Shown: positions 1 through 11,180 of the stretch, in pieces
Layout: the number at the start of each line of letters is the position of its first letter
Numbering within the stretch: the first letter of the stretch is position 1
DNA from: Halococcus sediminicola
GTDB lineage: Archaea > Halobacteriota > Halobacteria > Halobacteriales > Halococcaceae
Direction of reading: 5' to 3'
DNA length: 64,000 bases
NCBI RefSeq assembly: GCF_000755245.1
Contig: NZ_BBMP01000006.1
Location: 124,001-188,000, forward strand
Notes under the pieces: generated by a model
The model's input: the letters and a program-made list of their open reading frames with translations, nothing else
The model's database searches: none
What the model was told of the DNA's origin: nothing
Position numbers and translations under genes: made by a program

Positions 1-2
1 CG

Positions 3-185
3 ACCATCGACGTTCCCGTCTCGCTGTGGTACGGCAAGGACGACCACATCGTGCCGCTTTCGATGGGTGTTCACTACACCGAGCGGATCCCGACTGCCGA
101 GAGCCACATCTATCCGAATCAGGGCCACCTCTCCGTCGTCGACGGCAACCAAGAGCGGATCCTCGATTCGCTCGTCGGCAGCTAG
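3..185 (+). CDS. alpha/beta hydrolase, C-terminal fragment
   Basis: The window opens inside this gene, and about 60 C-terminal residues are visible. The segment SLWYGKDDHIVP carries the acidic residue, and NQGHLSV carries the histidine, expected near the C-terminus of the alpha/beta-hydrolase catalytic triad. The nucleophile region lies upstream of the window, so the substrate cannot be told. The stop overlaps by 4 nt the end of the convergent epimerase gene on the other strand. Confidence 0.75.
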   Translation, partial: TIDVPVSLWYGKDDHIVPLSMGVHYTERIPTAESHIYPNQGHLSVVDGNQERILDSLVGS

Positions 186-565
186 TGTTCGACCAACTCG
201 ACGAGAATCCCGCCCGTCGATTTCGGATGCAGGAAGGCGACCTCGTGGCCCCACGCGCCCGCTCTCGGCTCCTCGTCGATGGCTTCGACGCCGTGGTCGT
301 CCATCCTGTCGAGCGCGCCCACGATGTCGTCGGTCGCCAGCGCGAGGTGGTGGATTCCGGGACCATTGCTGTCGAGATAGCGTGCGATGGTTCCGTCCTC
401 GACCGGCTCGAGCAGTTCGAAATAGCCGTCCTCGAAGTCGAGAAATCGAACCTCCATCCCGTCGAAGCGCTCCTCGTGGACGACCGGTGTGTCGAACAGG
501 TCGGCATAGAGGTCGGCGAGGCCGTTGGCGTCGTCGGTGGCGATGCCGGCGTGGTCGATGTGCAT
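182..565 (-). CDS. mce: methylmalonyl-CoA epimerase
   Basis: A 127-residue protein of the VOC (glyoxalase/epimerase) fold. It interconverts (2R)- and (2S)-methylmalonyl-CoA in the route from propionyl-CoA to succinyl-CoA. It starts MHIDHAGIATDD and contains FFELLEP-like and GIHHLALATDD segments that supply the usual metal-binding His and Glu residues, and it ends ILVELVEH. The length is normal for the family (about 130-140). The reading frame extends 40 codons further upstream, but that extension shows no conserved character and begins in the divergent promoter zone, so the start at 565 is preferred. The mutase large subunit lies about 0.8 kb downstream in the same direction, on the far side of the globin gene, which supports the assignment. 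Confidence 0.9.
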   Translation of the reverse strand: MHIDHAGIATDDANGLADLYADLFDTPVVHEERFDGMEVRFLDFEDGYFELLEPVEDGTIARYLDSNGPGIHHLALATDDIVGALDRMDDHGVEAIDEEPRAGAWGHEVAFLHPKSTGGILVELVEH

Positions 566-687
566 ACGAGATATGGTCGGCGACGGCGGATGAGTGTGTG
601 GATCGGCCACGACCATCGCGGACGGGACGAACGGTTGTGCGCGGCGGACGAATTTGGAGAAACAATTATTGCAGACCAATACCATGC

Positions 688-1224
688 ATGTCTGTGTCTG
701 ACACAGATAGCACGGGTGCCGATTCGGAGAACAGGGAGGTCACACCGGACGATGCCGCGGCGGACGCGGAGACCAAGCCGGAAGCCGCGTCGGCCGGCGA
801 CGGGGAGTCGCTGTATGAGCGCCTCGGCGGTGCCTACGGCATCGCCGGCGCGGTGGACGACTTGGTCGACCGCCTGTATCACAACGATGCCGCCAATCAG
901 AACCCCGCGGTCCAGGAGTTCCACCACGAGGGCGGCGAGGCGGGGTTCAAGTATCTCGTGACGGCGTGGTCCATTGAGGCGACCGGCGGGCCGAAGGTCT
1001 ATGCGGGGCGTGACATGGAGGAGGCACACTTAGACCTCGAAGTCAGCGACCGCGAGTTCGACATCGTGTACACGGCGATCAAGCAAACCCTCCAACAGGT
1101 CGGCGTACCCGAGCGGGAGGAGACGGAGTTCATGGAGATCATCGAGAACTATCGGAACATGGTGGTCTATGACCGTGACTACGAGGACGATCCGGGCTAC
1201 GTCGAGAGTCCGGGCACCCACTGA
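688..1224 (+). CDS. group I truncated haemoglobin-like protein
   Basis: A 178-residue protein with an acidic, low-complexity N-terminal extension of about 45 residues, followed by a 2-on-2 globin domain (SLYERLGGAYGIAGAVDDLV onward). The AHLDLEVSDREFD segment supplies the likely proximal histidine. Such globins bind O2 or NO, and a role in NO detoxification or oxygen handling is inference. The domain is typical of group I (TrHbN); the acidic extension is a haloarchaeal elaboration. An out-of-frame ATG lies 4 nt upstream of the chosen start. An AT-rich stretch (aacaattatt, about 661-670) sits 18-27 nt upstream and could be the TATA element. Confidence 0.85.
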   Translation: MSVSDTDSTGADSENREVTPDDAAADAETKPEAASAGDGESLYERLGGAYGIAGAVDDLVDRLYHNDAANQNPAVQEFHHEGGEAGFKYLVTAWSIEATGGPKVYAGRDMEEAHLDLEVSDREFDIVYTAIKQTLQQVGVPEREETEFMEIIENYRNMVVYDRDYEDDPGYVESPGTH

Positions 1225-1346
1225 CGGGGCGGGCCGATAGTCACCGGCGAGCGCTCGTCGGCCACTCGCCGCCGATACCTTTCGGCACGGAGATGTCCGA
1301 TTAGAAAGTCGGACGAAACGTGTTCGGTTCGATCAAACAGTCCACA

Positions 1347-3029
<1,683 letters not shown>

Positions 3030-3068
3030 GGTCCGAATGGGCGGCGCGCGCCCTTAACGTTTGACTGC

Positions 3069-3644
3069 CTACCCGGTGTCGTACTTGTAGGTCGCGTTCT
3101 CGGTGTCGATGCCGAAGTCTTCCGGTGTTTCCTCGTTTTCGTCGTCCTCACCGGCGGCGCTGGCGTTCTTGAACCGCTCGCGGAGGCGTTCGGGCATCGC
3201 AAATTCCTCGATGGATACCGATAGGGGGACCGCATCGGGAACGCTGTCCTCGTGCTTCTCGTCGAGTCGTTCGTCGAGTTTCGCGGGGAGGTCCGCCCGG
3301 TCGCGGCGCTCGAAACCGAACCGTTCGAGATACTGAGCCTCGTCGGTGAGCGAATACACCGTCTCGAAGCCCTCGTCTCCCGCCCGGTCGAGCAGGCGCT
3401 CGATGACGTGTGCGCCGACGCCCTGTCCGCGCCACCGTTCGAGCACGCCGATGCCGGTGAGTTCGCAGACCCGTTCGTCACCACGGTGGATGCGAACCCG
3501 ACCGAACCCTACCTTTTCGTTGCTTTGCTCGTCGATGGCGATGACGTAATCCCGGGACCGAAAGGCGGCAGCGTCGAGACCCATGTCCTCGATGTGGTCC
3601 AGAAGCCAGACCTCCTCGCGATTTCTCGCGTTCCGGACGTACAT
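3069..3644 (-). CDS. GNAT family N-acetyltransferase
   Basis: A 191-residue protein. The acetyl-CoA-binding motif RWRGQGVG lies around residue 85, preceded by the beta-4 strand ELTGIGV, as in GNAT enzymes. The frame runs 8 codons further upstream, but MYVRNARNREEVWLLDHI looks like the true N-terminus. The C-terminal 60 residues are a charged extension rich in Glu and Asp. The substrate is unknown. It lies 40 nt downstream of the mutase start on the same strand and may be transcribed ahead of it. Confidence 0.8.
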   Translation of the reverse strand: MYVRNARNREEVWLLDHIEDMGLDAAAFRSRDYVIAIDEQSNEKVGFGRVRIHRGDERVCELTGIGVLERWRGQGVGAHVIERLLDRAGDEGFETVYSLTDEAQYLERFGFERRDRADLPAKLDERLDEKHEDSVPDAVPLSVSIEEFAMPERLRERFKNASAAGEDDENEETPEDFGIDTENATYKYDTG

Positions 3645-3680
3645 GGTCGTGATAGCCACGGCGACCATAAAAAGGGTTGC

Positions 3681-5102
3681 TTAGTAGGGAATCACGACGA
3701 GCGCGACGGCGAGGAACGGGATCAGCAGGAGCAACATCGTCGCCGCGTAGCCGAACATGTCGCGGGCGCGGATGCCGGTGATACCCAACAGTGGCAGCGC
3801 CCAGAACGGTTGGAACAGGTTGGTATGGGCGTCGCCGACCGCGTAGGCCACGACAGCCTTCCCGGGCGGCACGCCGAGTTCGTTCGCTGCTTGGAGAACC
3901 GTTTGTCCCACGACGGTCCACTCACCACCACCGGACGGCACGAAGAAGTTGATGAACCCCGCTGTGATCCACGCGATGGCCGGGAAGGTTGTGGGCGTCG
4001 AAACCGACACGAGCGCCTCGGCGAGCGTCGTCGACAGTCCCGACGAGTTCATCATGCCGATGATACCGGCGTAGAAGGGAAACTGGAGGATGATTCCACT
4101 AGTTGCCATGACCGCCTCGCCGAACTCGTTCTCGTAGGCTCGCGGGCGCGTAAACAGCGCCAGTCCGATGAATAGGAAGGCGAAGTTCACCACGTTGAGG
4201 TTGAGCGCGCCCAGCCCCTCCTGGGAGAACGTCCAGAGCGCGACGGCGACGCCGGTGAGCGCGATGACCGCGCCGACCGCACGGCTGTTGTTGATTCGGT
4301 CGCCAATCGTTCGCTCGCCACCGGCCGACTCGACGGCCGAGTCAGTCGGCGGCTCCTGCCCGCCATCGGCGGCCGCGCCGCCGAGTTGACTCTTTGGAAC
4401 GAACTCGGTGATGCCCTCTGCCTCCTCGGGCGAGGGCGAGAGCAGATACAGCGCGATGGCGGCGTACGCGATTCCTAACACCGTGAGTGCGAGCGAGTAC
4501 GTGCTGAAGATGGTTTGGGAAGTCGAGATGAGACCATCGACGATGCCCTGTTCGATGAAGACGTTGCCCGGTGTGTTCATCAACAGCGGAGCAGAGCCCG
4601 CAAGCCCCCAGTGCCACGTCAGGCCGAGACCCATGTAGCCAGCGACACAGAGGAGGGGATAGTGGACGGCAAGCCCGCGGCGGTCGGCCTGTCGGCCCAT
4701 CTCGCGGGCGAGCACCGCGCCGACGATGAGACCCAGCCCCCACTGCACCCACGAAACGACCATCGCGAGCACGCCCACGAGGACGACTGCCTGCTTGCCG
4801 CTGTTCGGTATCGCGGCGACGCGTTCGATGGCTCGCCGGACGAGCGGGTGGTAGGCGAGGACGTAGCCGGTGGCGAGGATGAGCACCATCTGCATGGCGA
4901 AGGTCAACAGCGTCCAGAAACCGTCGTACCAGTAGCCGACCATCGCCCCTGGGCCTGCGCCCTCGATGACGATGCCGCCGAGGAAGACGATGTAACTCAG
5001 GATGATGGCGAACAGAAACGGACTCGGCATCCACCGTTCGACCACGTCCGCGATGCGCGACCCGAGGCGCTGAACCACCGTTCCGCCGGCGTCTGCTGAC
5101 AT
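3681..5102 (-). CDS. atoE: short-chain fatty acid transporter (AtoE family)
   Basis: A 473-residue integral membrane protein with about 10-12 hydrophobic segments, starting MSADAGGTVVQRLGSRIADVVERWMPSPFLFAIILS. The N-terminal pattern, the GLTWHWGLAGSAPLLMNTPGN segment and the FFVPSGGGEWTVVGQTVL segment are those of the AtoE/TIGR00366 short-chain fatty acid transporter family. It probably imports acetate, propionate or butyrate. It is divergent from the acyl-CoA synthetase at 5207, with a shared 104-bp promoter region. Uptake, activation and the methylmalonyl-CoA route therefore lie side by side. Confidence 0.88.
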   Translation of the reverse strand: MSADAGGTVVQRLGSRIADVVERWMPSPFLFAIILSYIVFLGGIVIEGAGPGAMVGYWYDGFWTLLTFAMQMVLILATGYVLAYHPLVRRAIERVAAIPNSGKQAVVLVGVLAMVVSWVQWGLGLIVGAVLAREMGRQADRRGLAVHYPLLCVAGYMGLGLTWHWGLAGSAPLLMNTPGNVFIEQGIVDGLISTSQTIFSTYSLALTVLGIAYAAIALYLLSPSPEEAEGITEFVPKSQLGGAAADGGQEPPTDSAVESAGGERTIGDRINNSRAVGAVIALTGVAVALWTFSQEGLGALNLNVVNFAFLFIGLALFTRPRAYENEFGEAVMATSGIILQFPFYAGIIGMMNSSGLSTTLAEALVSVSTPTTFPAIAWITAGFINFFVPSGGGEWTVVGQTVLQAANELGVPPGKAVVAYAVGDAHTNLFQPFWALPLLGITGIRARDMFGYAATMLLLLIPFLAVALVVIPY

Positions 5103-5206
5103 GACGAGTACGATGGCTTATCCCGAAGGCATAACTCTTTCCCGGAACCGGCGGCCGCTCGCCGCACAAAGATACTTGTCGAATCCGACGGAAGGGCCAA
5201 ATCACG

Positions 5207-7213
5207 ATGACCTCCGTACCCGATACCGACGACATCGTCCACGACCCTTCACAGGAATTCGTCGAATCGACGAACGTGTGGGCGTTCATGCAGGAGTACG
5301 ATATCGACGACTACGACGAACTCGTCGCCAGAACCTGCGGCGACGTTGAGGGCGTCGAGGAGTCGGGCATCGAGTGGTTCTGGGACGAACTCGTCGACTA
5401 CCTCGACATCGAGTTTTACGAGGAGTACGACCGAGTGCGCGACAATTCGGATGGCCCGCAGTTCTCGGAGTGGTACCCCGGGGGGACGATCAACGTCGCG
5501 CACAACACGCTCGACCGCTACGCCGAGGGCGAGACACGGGACGAGGTGGCGTGTATCTGGGAGGGCGAACTCGGCGAGGTCCGCGAACTGACGTTCGGAG
5601 ACGTTCACGAGCAGGCCAACCGGGTGGCCAACGCCCTCGAAGAGCGCGGTATCGAGACCGGCGACACCGTGGGACTGTACATGCCGATGGTCCCCGAGGT
5701 CATCTCGATCCTGTACGGCTGTTTCAAGGTCGGCGCGATCGCCGTGCCCGTCTTCTCGGGCTTTGGCGTCGATGCGACCGCCACCCGACTCGCCGACGCC
5801 GAACCCACGGTCCTCTTTACGGGCGATGGGTTCTACCGCCGCGGCAGCGAGGTCCGACTGAAAGGGGCTGCCGACGACGCCATCGCCGAGGCGGGTCACG
5901 TCGAGCACACCGTCGTCTTCGATAGGCTGGGACTAACCCCCGAGAACGACGGCGAAGTGCCGTGGGACGACACACGGGACGAGACGTGGAGCGAGGCCGT
6001 CGGCGAGCAGTCGGCCGAGTACGACACGAAGGAACTCGACGCCTCACAGGAGTCGATGCTGCTCTACTCGTCGGGGACCACCGGCACGCCGAAGGGCATC
6101 GTCCACACGCACGCGGGCATCCTCATGCAGTGTGCGAAGGAGATCCACTTCGGGTTCGACCACAAGGACGACGACCGCTTCTTCTGGGTGTCCGATATCG
6201 GCTGGATGATGGGACCGTGGACGCTCATCGGCAATCACGCCCTCGGCGGCACGGTCATGATGTACGAGGGCGCACCGGACCATCCGGAACCCGATCGGTT
6301 CTGGCGGATGATCGACGACCACGACCTCACGCAGTTTGGCATCTCGCCGACGGCCATCCGCGCGCTGCGCAAAAAGGGCGACGACTGGGTCGCCGGTCAC
6401 GACCTCTCCAGTCTTCGATTACTCGGCTCGACCGGCGAGCCGTGGGACCCCGAATCGTGGTGCTGGTTCTACGAGAACGTGGGCGGCGGCGACACACCGA
6501 TCATCAACATCTCCGGCGGGACCGAGATCTGTGGCTGTTTCCTGATGCCGATGCCGATACAGTCGCTGAAACCCTGCACACTCGGCGGCCCAGGGCTGGG
6601 GATGGACATCGACATCGTGAACGCGGCGGGCGAGAGCGTGGCCGACGAACACGAAAGGGGCTTTCTGGTAGCGCGCGATTCGTGTCCCTCGATGACCAAG
6701 AGCCTCTGGAGCGGCGACGACCGGTATCTGGAGGAATACTGGTCGACCTTCGAGGACCCACCGCTCTGGAATCACGGCGATTGGGCACAGAAAGACGAGG
6801 ACGGCCTCTGGTTCCTGCACGGGCGGGCCGACGACGCGCTCAACGTCGCCGGGCGGAAAGTCGGTCCGGCGGAGGTCGAGGCGGCGCTCATCGAACACGA
6901 GAAAGCGAATCAGGCCGCCGCGGTCGGCGTCCCCGACGACACGACGGGAACGGCGGTGGTTGCCTACGTCGTCCTTGAAGACGGTGTGGAAACCTCGGAC
7001 GCACTGCGCGAGGAACTCACGGCGCAAGTCGGCGAGGAACTCGGCAAGCCGTTCAGGCCGCGCGAAGTCCTGTTCGTCGAGGAGTTTCCGAAGACCCAGT
7101 CGGGCAAGATCATCCGCCGCGCCATCGCGTCGGTCTATCGGGGCGAGGAGTTGGGCGACATGGACTCCATCGAGAACCCCGACGCGCTCGACGCCGTCGA
7201 GCAGGCGCGATAG
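5207..7213 (+). CDS. acetyl/propionyl-CoA synthetase-like AMP-forming ligase
   Basis: A 668-residue member of the adenylate-forming (ANL) family, the length usual for acetyl-CoA synthetase. The P-loop SSGTTGTPKGIVHTH lies near residue 287, the YRTGD-equivalent is seen as HGDWAQKDEDGLWFLHGRADDALNVAGRKVG, and the C-terminal catalytic lysine is in TQSGKIIRR near residue 631. It activates an acid to its acyl-CoA with ATP. The adjacent AtoE-type transporter and methylmalonyl-CoA enzymes suggest propionate or another short acid, but acetate cannot be excluded. The ATG is the first in frame and follows the divergent promoter gap. Confidence 0.85.
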   Translation: MTSVPDTDDIVHDPSQEFVESTNVWAFMQEYDIDDYDELVARTCGDVEGVEESGIEWFWDELVDYLDIEFYEEYDRVRDNSDGPQFSEWYPGGTINVAHNTLDRYAEGETRDEVACIWEGELGEVRELTFGDVHEQANRVANALEERGIETGDTVGLYMPMVPEVISILYGCFKVGAIAVPVFSGFGVDATATRLADAEPTVLFTGDGFYRRGSEVRLKGAADDAIAEAGHVEHTVVFDRLGLTPENDGEVPWDDTRDETWSEAVGEQSAEYDTKELDASQESMLLYSSGTTGTPKGIVHTHAGILMQCAKEIHFGFDHKDDDRFFWVSDIGWMMGPWTLIGNHALGGTVMMYEGAPDHPEPDRFWRMIDDHDLTQFGISPTAIRALRKKGDDWVAGHDLSSLRLLGSTGEPWDPESWCWFYENVGGGDTPIINISGGTEICGCFLMPMPIQSLKPCTLGGPGLGMDIDIVNAAGESVADEHERGFLVARDSCPSMTKSLWSGDDRYLEEYWSTFEDPPLWNHGDWAQKDEDGLWFLHGRADDALNVAGRKVGPAEVEAALIEHEKANQAAAVGVPDDTTGTAVVAYVVLEDGVETSDALREELTAQVGEELGKPFRPREVLFVEEFPKTQSGKIIRRAIASVYRGEELGDMDSIENPDALDAVEQAR

Positions 7214-7285
7214 CTCGCCCGCACACGATCTCGACAGTACCGCAGCGCGGAAAGGCTGATACCATCGCCTCCCCCACATCCGGCT

Positions 7286-7708
7286 ATGAGCACGCGCGCG
7301 TGGCGAGACCGCATCGTCGGCGACCGGATGACCGTCGATCAGGAGTTCGCCGATGCCGTCGAAAACTCACAGTTCAGCCGCCAGCAGTGGGGATTGATCA
7401 TGACGGCCGTCGAGTTCGAGATCCACGACCCGGAGACGGACTCCGCCCGCCTCGTCGCCGATACCGAGAAACTGCCCCACGTGATGGACGAACTCGAAAA
7501 CATCGATGCACGAACGAACTCGATGGGCGGAGCCGACGACTCCGGCGGCATCGTCGATTCGCTCAGAGGGATGCTCGGTGGCAATGACGGTAGCGACGAG
7601 CAGCTCGCGGCGGCCGAACGGCTCGCCGGGGAGTACGCCGACCGACTACAGACCCACCTCGAAGAGCGCGGGAAGTGGGACGAGATCCGCGCCGCCGCGC
7701 GCGACTAG
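7286..7708 (+). CDS. DUF5799 family haloarchaeal protein
   Basis: A 140-residue soluble acidic protein beginning MSTRAWRDRIVGDRMTVDQEFADAV, with a conserved core FSRQQWGLIMTAVEFEI. I recognise this as the haloarchaeal DUF5799 family, whose function is unknown. No catalytic motif or membrane segment is visible. The last 4 nt overlap the stop of a small convergent gene on the other strand. Confidence 0.75.
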   Translation: MSTRAWRDRIVGDRMTVDQEFADAVENSQFSRQQWGLIMTAVEFEIHDPETDSARLVADTEKLPHVMDELENIDARTNSMGGADDSGGIVDSLRGMLGGNDGSDEQLAAAERLAGEYADRLQTHLEERGKWDEIRAAARD

Positions 7709-7851
7709 GGACTGCCGCCGCGAAAGAGCGTGCGCTCTTCGGTCTCGTAGATGTTGATGAGTTCGGTCACGATCTCGTCGTAGGACTCTTCCTCGACGCG
7801 GAGGGCATCGAGACGGTCTATCGTGTCCTCGTCGAGTGAAATCTCGGGCAT
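7705..7851 (-). CDS. 48-residue antitoxin-like/DUF7557-type small protein
   Basis: A short ORF encoding 48 residues, beginning [18 protein letters not shown] and ending RTLFRGGSP. The pattern 'I[23 protein letters not shown]' is the VapB/RHH-like N-terminal pattern found in many tiny haloarchaeal proteins annotated as DUF7557 or antitoxins. No toxin (PIN) gene is adjacent. It ends by overlapping the 3' end of the DUF5799 gene by 3 nt and starts 40 nt downstream (in its own direction) of leuB's stop, so it could be read through from the leu operon. Confidence 0.65.
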   Translation of the reverse strand: MPEISLDEDTIDRLDALRVEEESYDEIVTELINIYETEERTLFRGGSP

Positions 7852-7890
7852 GAACTCGTCGTGCGAGCGCGAGCGGCTTAACCTCGGCGG

Positions 7891-8865
7891 TCAGAGCCGG
7901 TCGAGCAGTGCCCGCTCGACGTCCTCGGTCGCCGCCGTGCCCCCGAGATCCGGGGTGTGTGGTCCGTCGGCGAGGACTTCCATCACGGCCTGTCGGATCC
8001 GCTCGGCGCTCTCCGATCTCTCGAGGAATTCACAGCACATCGCGGCGCTCAGCACCGTCGCCACGGGGTTGGCGACGCCCTCGCCGGCGATGTCCGGTGC
8101 GCTGCCGTGGACCGGTTCGAACAGCGCGCGCTCGGGACCGATGTTCGCACTCGGCAGCAGTCCGAGACCACCGACTAGTCCGGCCGCCAGATCCGAGAGC
8201 ATGTCGCCCGCGAGATTGGGACAGATGACGACGCCGTAGTCGGCCGGATTCATCACGAGATGCATCGCCAACGCGTCCATCAGGGCCGTCTCGTAGTCCG
8301 CCCCTTTCTCGTCGGCCACTCGTTCGGCGGTATCGAGGAACAACCCATCAGTCCGGCGCATCACGTTCGCCTTGTGCGCCACCGTCACCTCGTAGTCGTG
8401 CTCGGCGGCGTAGTCGAACCCGAACTCCGCGATGGCCCGCGAGGCGGGTTCGGTGATGAGTCGGGTCAGCGTCCGCACCTCCTCGGTGAGGTCGCTCTCG
8501 ATGCCCGCGTAGACCCCCTCGGTGTTCTCGCGGACGAACACGAGGTCGGCGTCGGGATGGAGCGCGTCGACGCCAGGATAGGCTCTCGCGGGGCGGACGT
8601 TCGCGAAGGAATCGATCGCGCTTCGCAGCGGGAGGACGACGTCGGCCGCGCTCTCGCCAGCCGCACCGAACAGTGTTGCGTCGCTCTCTTCGGCTGCCCG
8701 TTTCGTCTCTTCGGGCAGCGCCTCGCCGGTCGCCTCCTTGACCCTGTCGCCGGCGTCGTACTCGGTGAACTCGAAGTCGCCCACCGCGTCGAGCACCGCG
8801 ACCGCGACCGGCACGACTTCGCGGCCGATGCCGTCGCCCGGAATCACGGTGATGGTCTCAGTCAT
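7891..8865 (-). CDS. leuB: 3-isopropylmalate dehydrogenase
   Basis: A 324-residue beta-decarboxylating dehydrogenase that oxidises 3-isopropylmalate to 2-oxoisocaproate with NAD+ in leucine synthesis. It starts [17 protein letters not shown] and shows [12 protein letters not shown] and the metal/substrate segment [19 protein letters not shown], with a cofactor-binding [18 protein letters not shown] near the C-terminus. The ATG at 8865 is chosen over an upstream extension because of its match to family N-termini. It overlaps the end of leuD by 8 nt and is the last enzyme of the operon. Confidence 0.93.
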   Translation of the reverse strand: MTETITVIPGDGIGREVVPVAVAVLDAVGDFEFTEYDAGDRVKEATGEALPEETKRAAEESDATLFGAAGESAADVVLPLRSAIDSFANVRPARAYPGVDALHPDADLVFVRENTEGVYAGIESDLTEEVRTLTRLITEPASRAIAEFGFDYAAEHDYEVTVAHKANVMRRTDGLFLDTAERVADEKGADYETALMDALAMHLVMNPADYGVVICPNLAGDMLSDLAAGLVGGLGLLPSANIGPERALFEPVHGSAPDIAGEGVANPVATVLSAAMCCEFLERSESAERIRQAVMEVLADGPHTPDLGGTAATEDVERALLDRL

Positions 8866-9475
8866 CGGCGTCGATGTAGGGGAGCGCGGCGGCCGTCTCG
8901 GCGACCGCACCCGAATTCGACCGCATCAGTGCCGTCGTGTCCCAGACGCCGTCGACGAGCGCCCGGCGCTGGGCGTCGCCGACCTCGACCGTCACTTCCT
9001 GATCCCCGTAGCGCACCGTCTCGTCGGCGACGTCGACCTCGATTTCGCTGTCGGGGTTCGCCTCAATCCACTCCTGGATGTCGGACACCGTCTCGTGGTC
9101 GGCCGTCACGGTCGGCATCCCGAGCGCGAGGCAGTTGCCCGCGAAGATCTCGGCGAACGACTCGCCGATCAGCGCGTCGATGCCCCAGCGCATGAGCGCT
9201 TGGGGGGCGTGTTCGCGCGAGGAGCCACAGCCGAAGTTGGCGTTGACGACCATCACCGACGAATCTCGGTACTGCGATTCGTTCATCGGGTGCTTTTTCT
9301 GGTCGTCATCGTCGTCGAATCGCTGGTCGAAGAAGGCGAACTCGCCGAGACCGTCGAAGGTAATGACCTTCAGGAAGCGTGCGGGAATGATCTGGTCGGT
9401 GTCGATGTCGTTGCCCCGAATCGGCATCCCAGTTCCCGCAACGCGCTCGACGGTTGCGACCTCTGAATCACTCAT
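8858..9475 (-). CDS. leuD: 3-isopropylmalate dehydratase small subunit
   Basis: A 205-residue small subunit of isopropylmalate isomerase. It has the swivel-domain signature [20 protein letters not shown] and the N-terminal [17 protein letters not shown]. Its length (about 200) is that of the bacterial-type LeuD rather than the about 165-residue archaeal homoaconitase-like type, consistent with a bacterial origin of the haloarchaeal leu genes (inference). The stop overlaps leuB and the start overlaps leuC by 4 nt, so translation is probably coupled. Confidence 0.93.
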   Translation of the reverse strand: MSDSEVATVERVAGTGMPIRGNDIDTDQIIPARFLKVITFDGLGEFAFFDQRFDDDDDQKKHPMNESQYRDSSVMVVNANFGCGSSREHAPQALMRWGIDALIGESFAEIFAGNCLALGMPTVTADHETVSDIQEWIEANPDSEIEVDVADETVRYGDQEVTVEVGDAQRRALVDGVWDTTALMRSNSGAVAETAAALPYIDADD

Positions 9476-10893
9476 TGGACCGTCACCGCCGGCAGTTCGC
9501 GCACGTCGGTCACTTCACCCTCGACCGCCGCCGCGGCGACCATCACCGGACTCATCAGCACAGTCCTTCCCTCTTTCGAACCCTGCCGACCGACGAAGTT
9601 CCGGTTCGACGAGGAGGCACAGGCCTGATCACCCTCCAACTGGTCTTGGTTCATCCCGAGACACATCGAACAGCCAGCGCCGCGCCACTCGAAGCCCGCC
9701 TCGGTGAAGACATCGTCGAGACCTTCGTCCTCGGCGGCCGCCTTGACGCGCTGGCTGCCCGGCACGACCATCGCGCGCACGCTGGAATCGACCTCTCGAC
9801 CCTCCACTACCTCCGCGGCCTCACGGAGGTCGGCCAGTCGGGCGTTCGTACACGAGCCGAGGAAGGCGACGTCGACGTCGTAGCCCTGCATGGTTTCGCC
9901 GGGTTCGACGCGCATGTGTTCCTGTGCGCGCCGTGCGGTGTCTTGCTTGTCCTCGGGGAGTTCTTCGGGGTCGGGAATCGCTTCGGTGATCCCGATGCCC
10001 TGCCCTGGCGTCGTGCCCCACGTCACGACGGGTTCGATTTCGTCGCCAACGATGGTCACGACGTCGTCGTACTCGGCGTCCGCATCCGAGGTGATCGACT
10101 CCCAGTACCCTCTGTACTCTGCGAACTTCTCCGGGTCGTCCTGGAAGGCATCCGTCTCGCGGAGCCACTCGTAGGTGGTTTCGTCGGGGTTGACGTACCC
10201 CGCCCGCGCGCCACCTTCGATCGACATGTTACAGATGCTCATCCGCCCCTCCATGCCAAGCGACTCGATGGCCTCTCCCCCGTATTCGTAGACGTAGCCG
10301 ACGCCGCCGTCGACGCCGAGCCGGCGGATGATGGTCAGGATGACGTCCTTCGCGCCCACTCCGGGACCGAGGTCGCCCGTGACCTCGATTCGTCTGACCT
10401 TCTTCTTGTCCATCGCGATCGTCTGGGTAGCCAAGACATCTCGAATCTGTGAGGTGCCGATGCCAAAGGCGAGCGCGCCGAAGGCTCCGTGCGTCGAGGT
10501 GTGCGAATCGCCACAGACGATCGTCATTCCGGGCTGGGTGAGTCCCTGCTCCGGACCGATGACGTGGACGATACCCTGGTTTCCAGTCGTCGGGTCGTCG
10601 AACTCGATGTTCGAGTCTCGGACGTTCGCCTCCAACTCGCTCATCATCTCTTCGGCGGCATCGTCGTCGAACGGCCGGGACTGGTCCGCGGTGGGCACGA
10701 TGTGGTCCACGGTCGCATGCGTCCGGTCTGGATAGGCCACGTCGAGGTCGCGCTCGCCGAGCATGCCAAAGGCCTGCGGACTCGTGACCTCGTGGATGAG
10801 GTGCAGGCCCACGAACAGCTGCGTCTGACCGGTGGGTAGCTCCGTGACGGCGTGTCTGTCCCAGACCTTATCGTAGAGCGTGCGCTCGCTCAT
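9472..10893 (-). CDS. leuC: 3-isopropylmalate dehydratase large subunit
   Basis: A 473-residue aconitase-family subunit carrying the [4Fe-4S] ligands: one cysteine in [11 protein letters not shown] and two in GCSMCLGMN. It starts [16 protein letters not shown], the classical LeuC N-terminus, and contains [20 protein letters not shown]. With LeuD it isomerises 2- to 3-isopropylmalate, and possibly citramalate to methylmalate if the upstream synthase makes citramalate. It overlaps its neighbours by 4 nt on both sides. Confidence 0.95.
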   Translation of the reverse strand: MSERTLYDKVWDRHAVTELPTGQTQLFVGLHLIHEVTSPQAFGMLGERDLDVAYPDRTHATVDHIVPTADQSRPFDDDAAEEMMSELEANVRDSNIEFDDPTTGNQGIVHVIGPEQGLTQPGMTIVCGDSHTSTHGAFGALAFGIGTSQIRDVLATQTIAMDKKKVRRIEVTGDLGPGVGAKDVILTIIRRLGVDGGVGYVYEYGGEAIESLGMEGRMSICNMSIEGGARAGYVNPDETTYEWLRETDAFQDDPEKFAEYRGYWESITSDADAEYDDVVTIVGDEIEPVVTWGTTPGQGIGITEAIPDPEELPEDKQDTARRAQEHMRVEPGETMQGYDVDVAFLGSCTNARLADLREAAEVVEGREVDSSVRAMVVPGSQRVKAAAEDEGLDDVFTEAGFEWRGAGCSMCLGMNQDQLEGDQACASSSNRNFVGRQGSKEGRTVLMSPVMVAAAAVEGEVTDVRELPAVTVQ

Positions 10894-11180
10894 CTGGTCT
10901 CGCCGCGGCCTTCCTCCCCTCGCTCGAACACCCGATTAGGGTCCTCCTCGTTCGGCGGCTCGTGATCGACATCCTTCATCCGCGCCTCGCCGGTCTCTTC
11001 GATGGTTTCCTCGGCGTCCGCGTCCGCTTCGGGCCCCTCGTCGCGCGCTCCCCCGTCGGCCGCTACCGTCGGGCCGCGCTGATAGACCACCGCCTCGCCG
11101 AACGGTCGGCCGGTGTCCGGGTGGGTGTGGTCGACTGCTTTCATCTCGGTTTGCGTCTCGGTGTCGGTGTTCTCAGTCAT
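10890..11180 (-). CDS. conserved acidic hypothetical protein in the ilv-leu operon
   Basis: A 96-residue very acidic protein without a domain I recognise. Two similar motifs occur: [24 protein letters not shown] near the N-terminus and [21 protein letters not shown] near the C-terminus, both starting M-K-x-V-D-H and ending in an R-G or F-E-R-G element, so it may be an internal duplication. It overlaps ilvC by 8 nt and leuC by 4 nt and so is an integral part of the operon. Its role is unknown; a small structural or regulatory partner of a neighbouring enzyme is a guess. Confidence 0.75.
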   Translation of the reverse strand: MTENTDTETQTEMKAVDHTHPDTGRPFGEAVVYQRGPTVAADGGARDEGPEADADAEETIEETGEARMKDVDHEPPNEEDPNRVFERGEEGRGETR

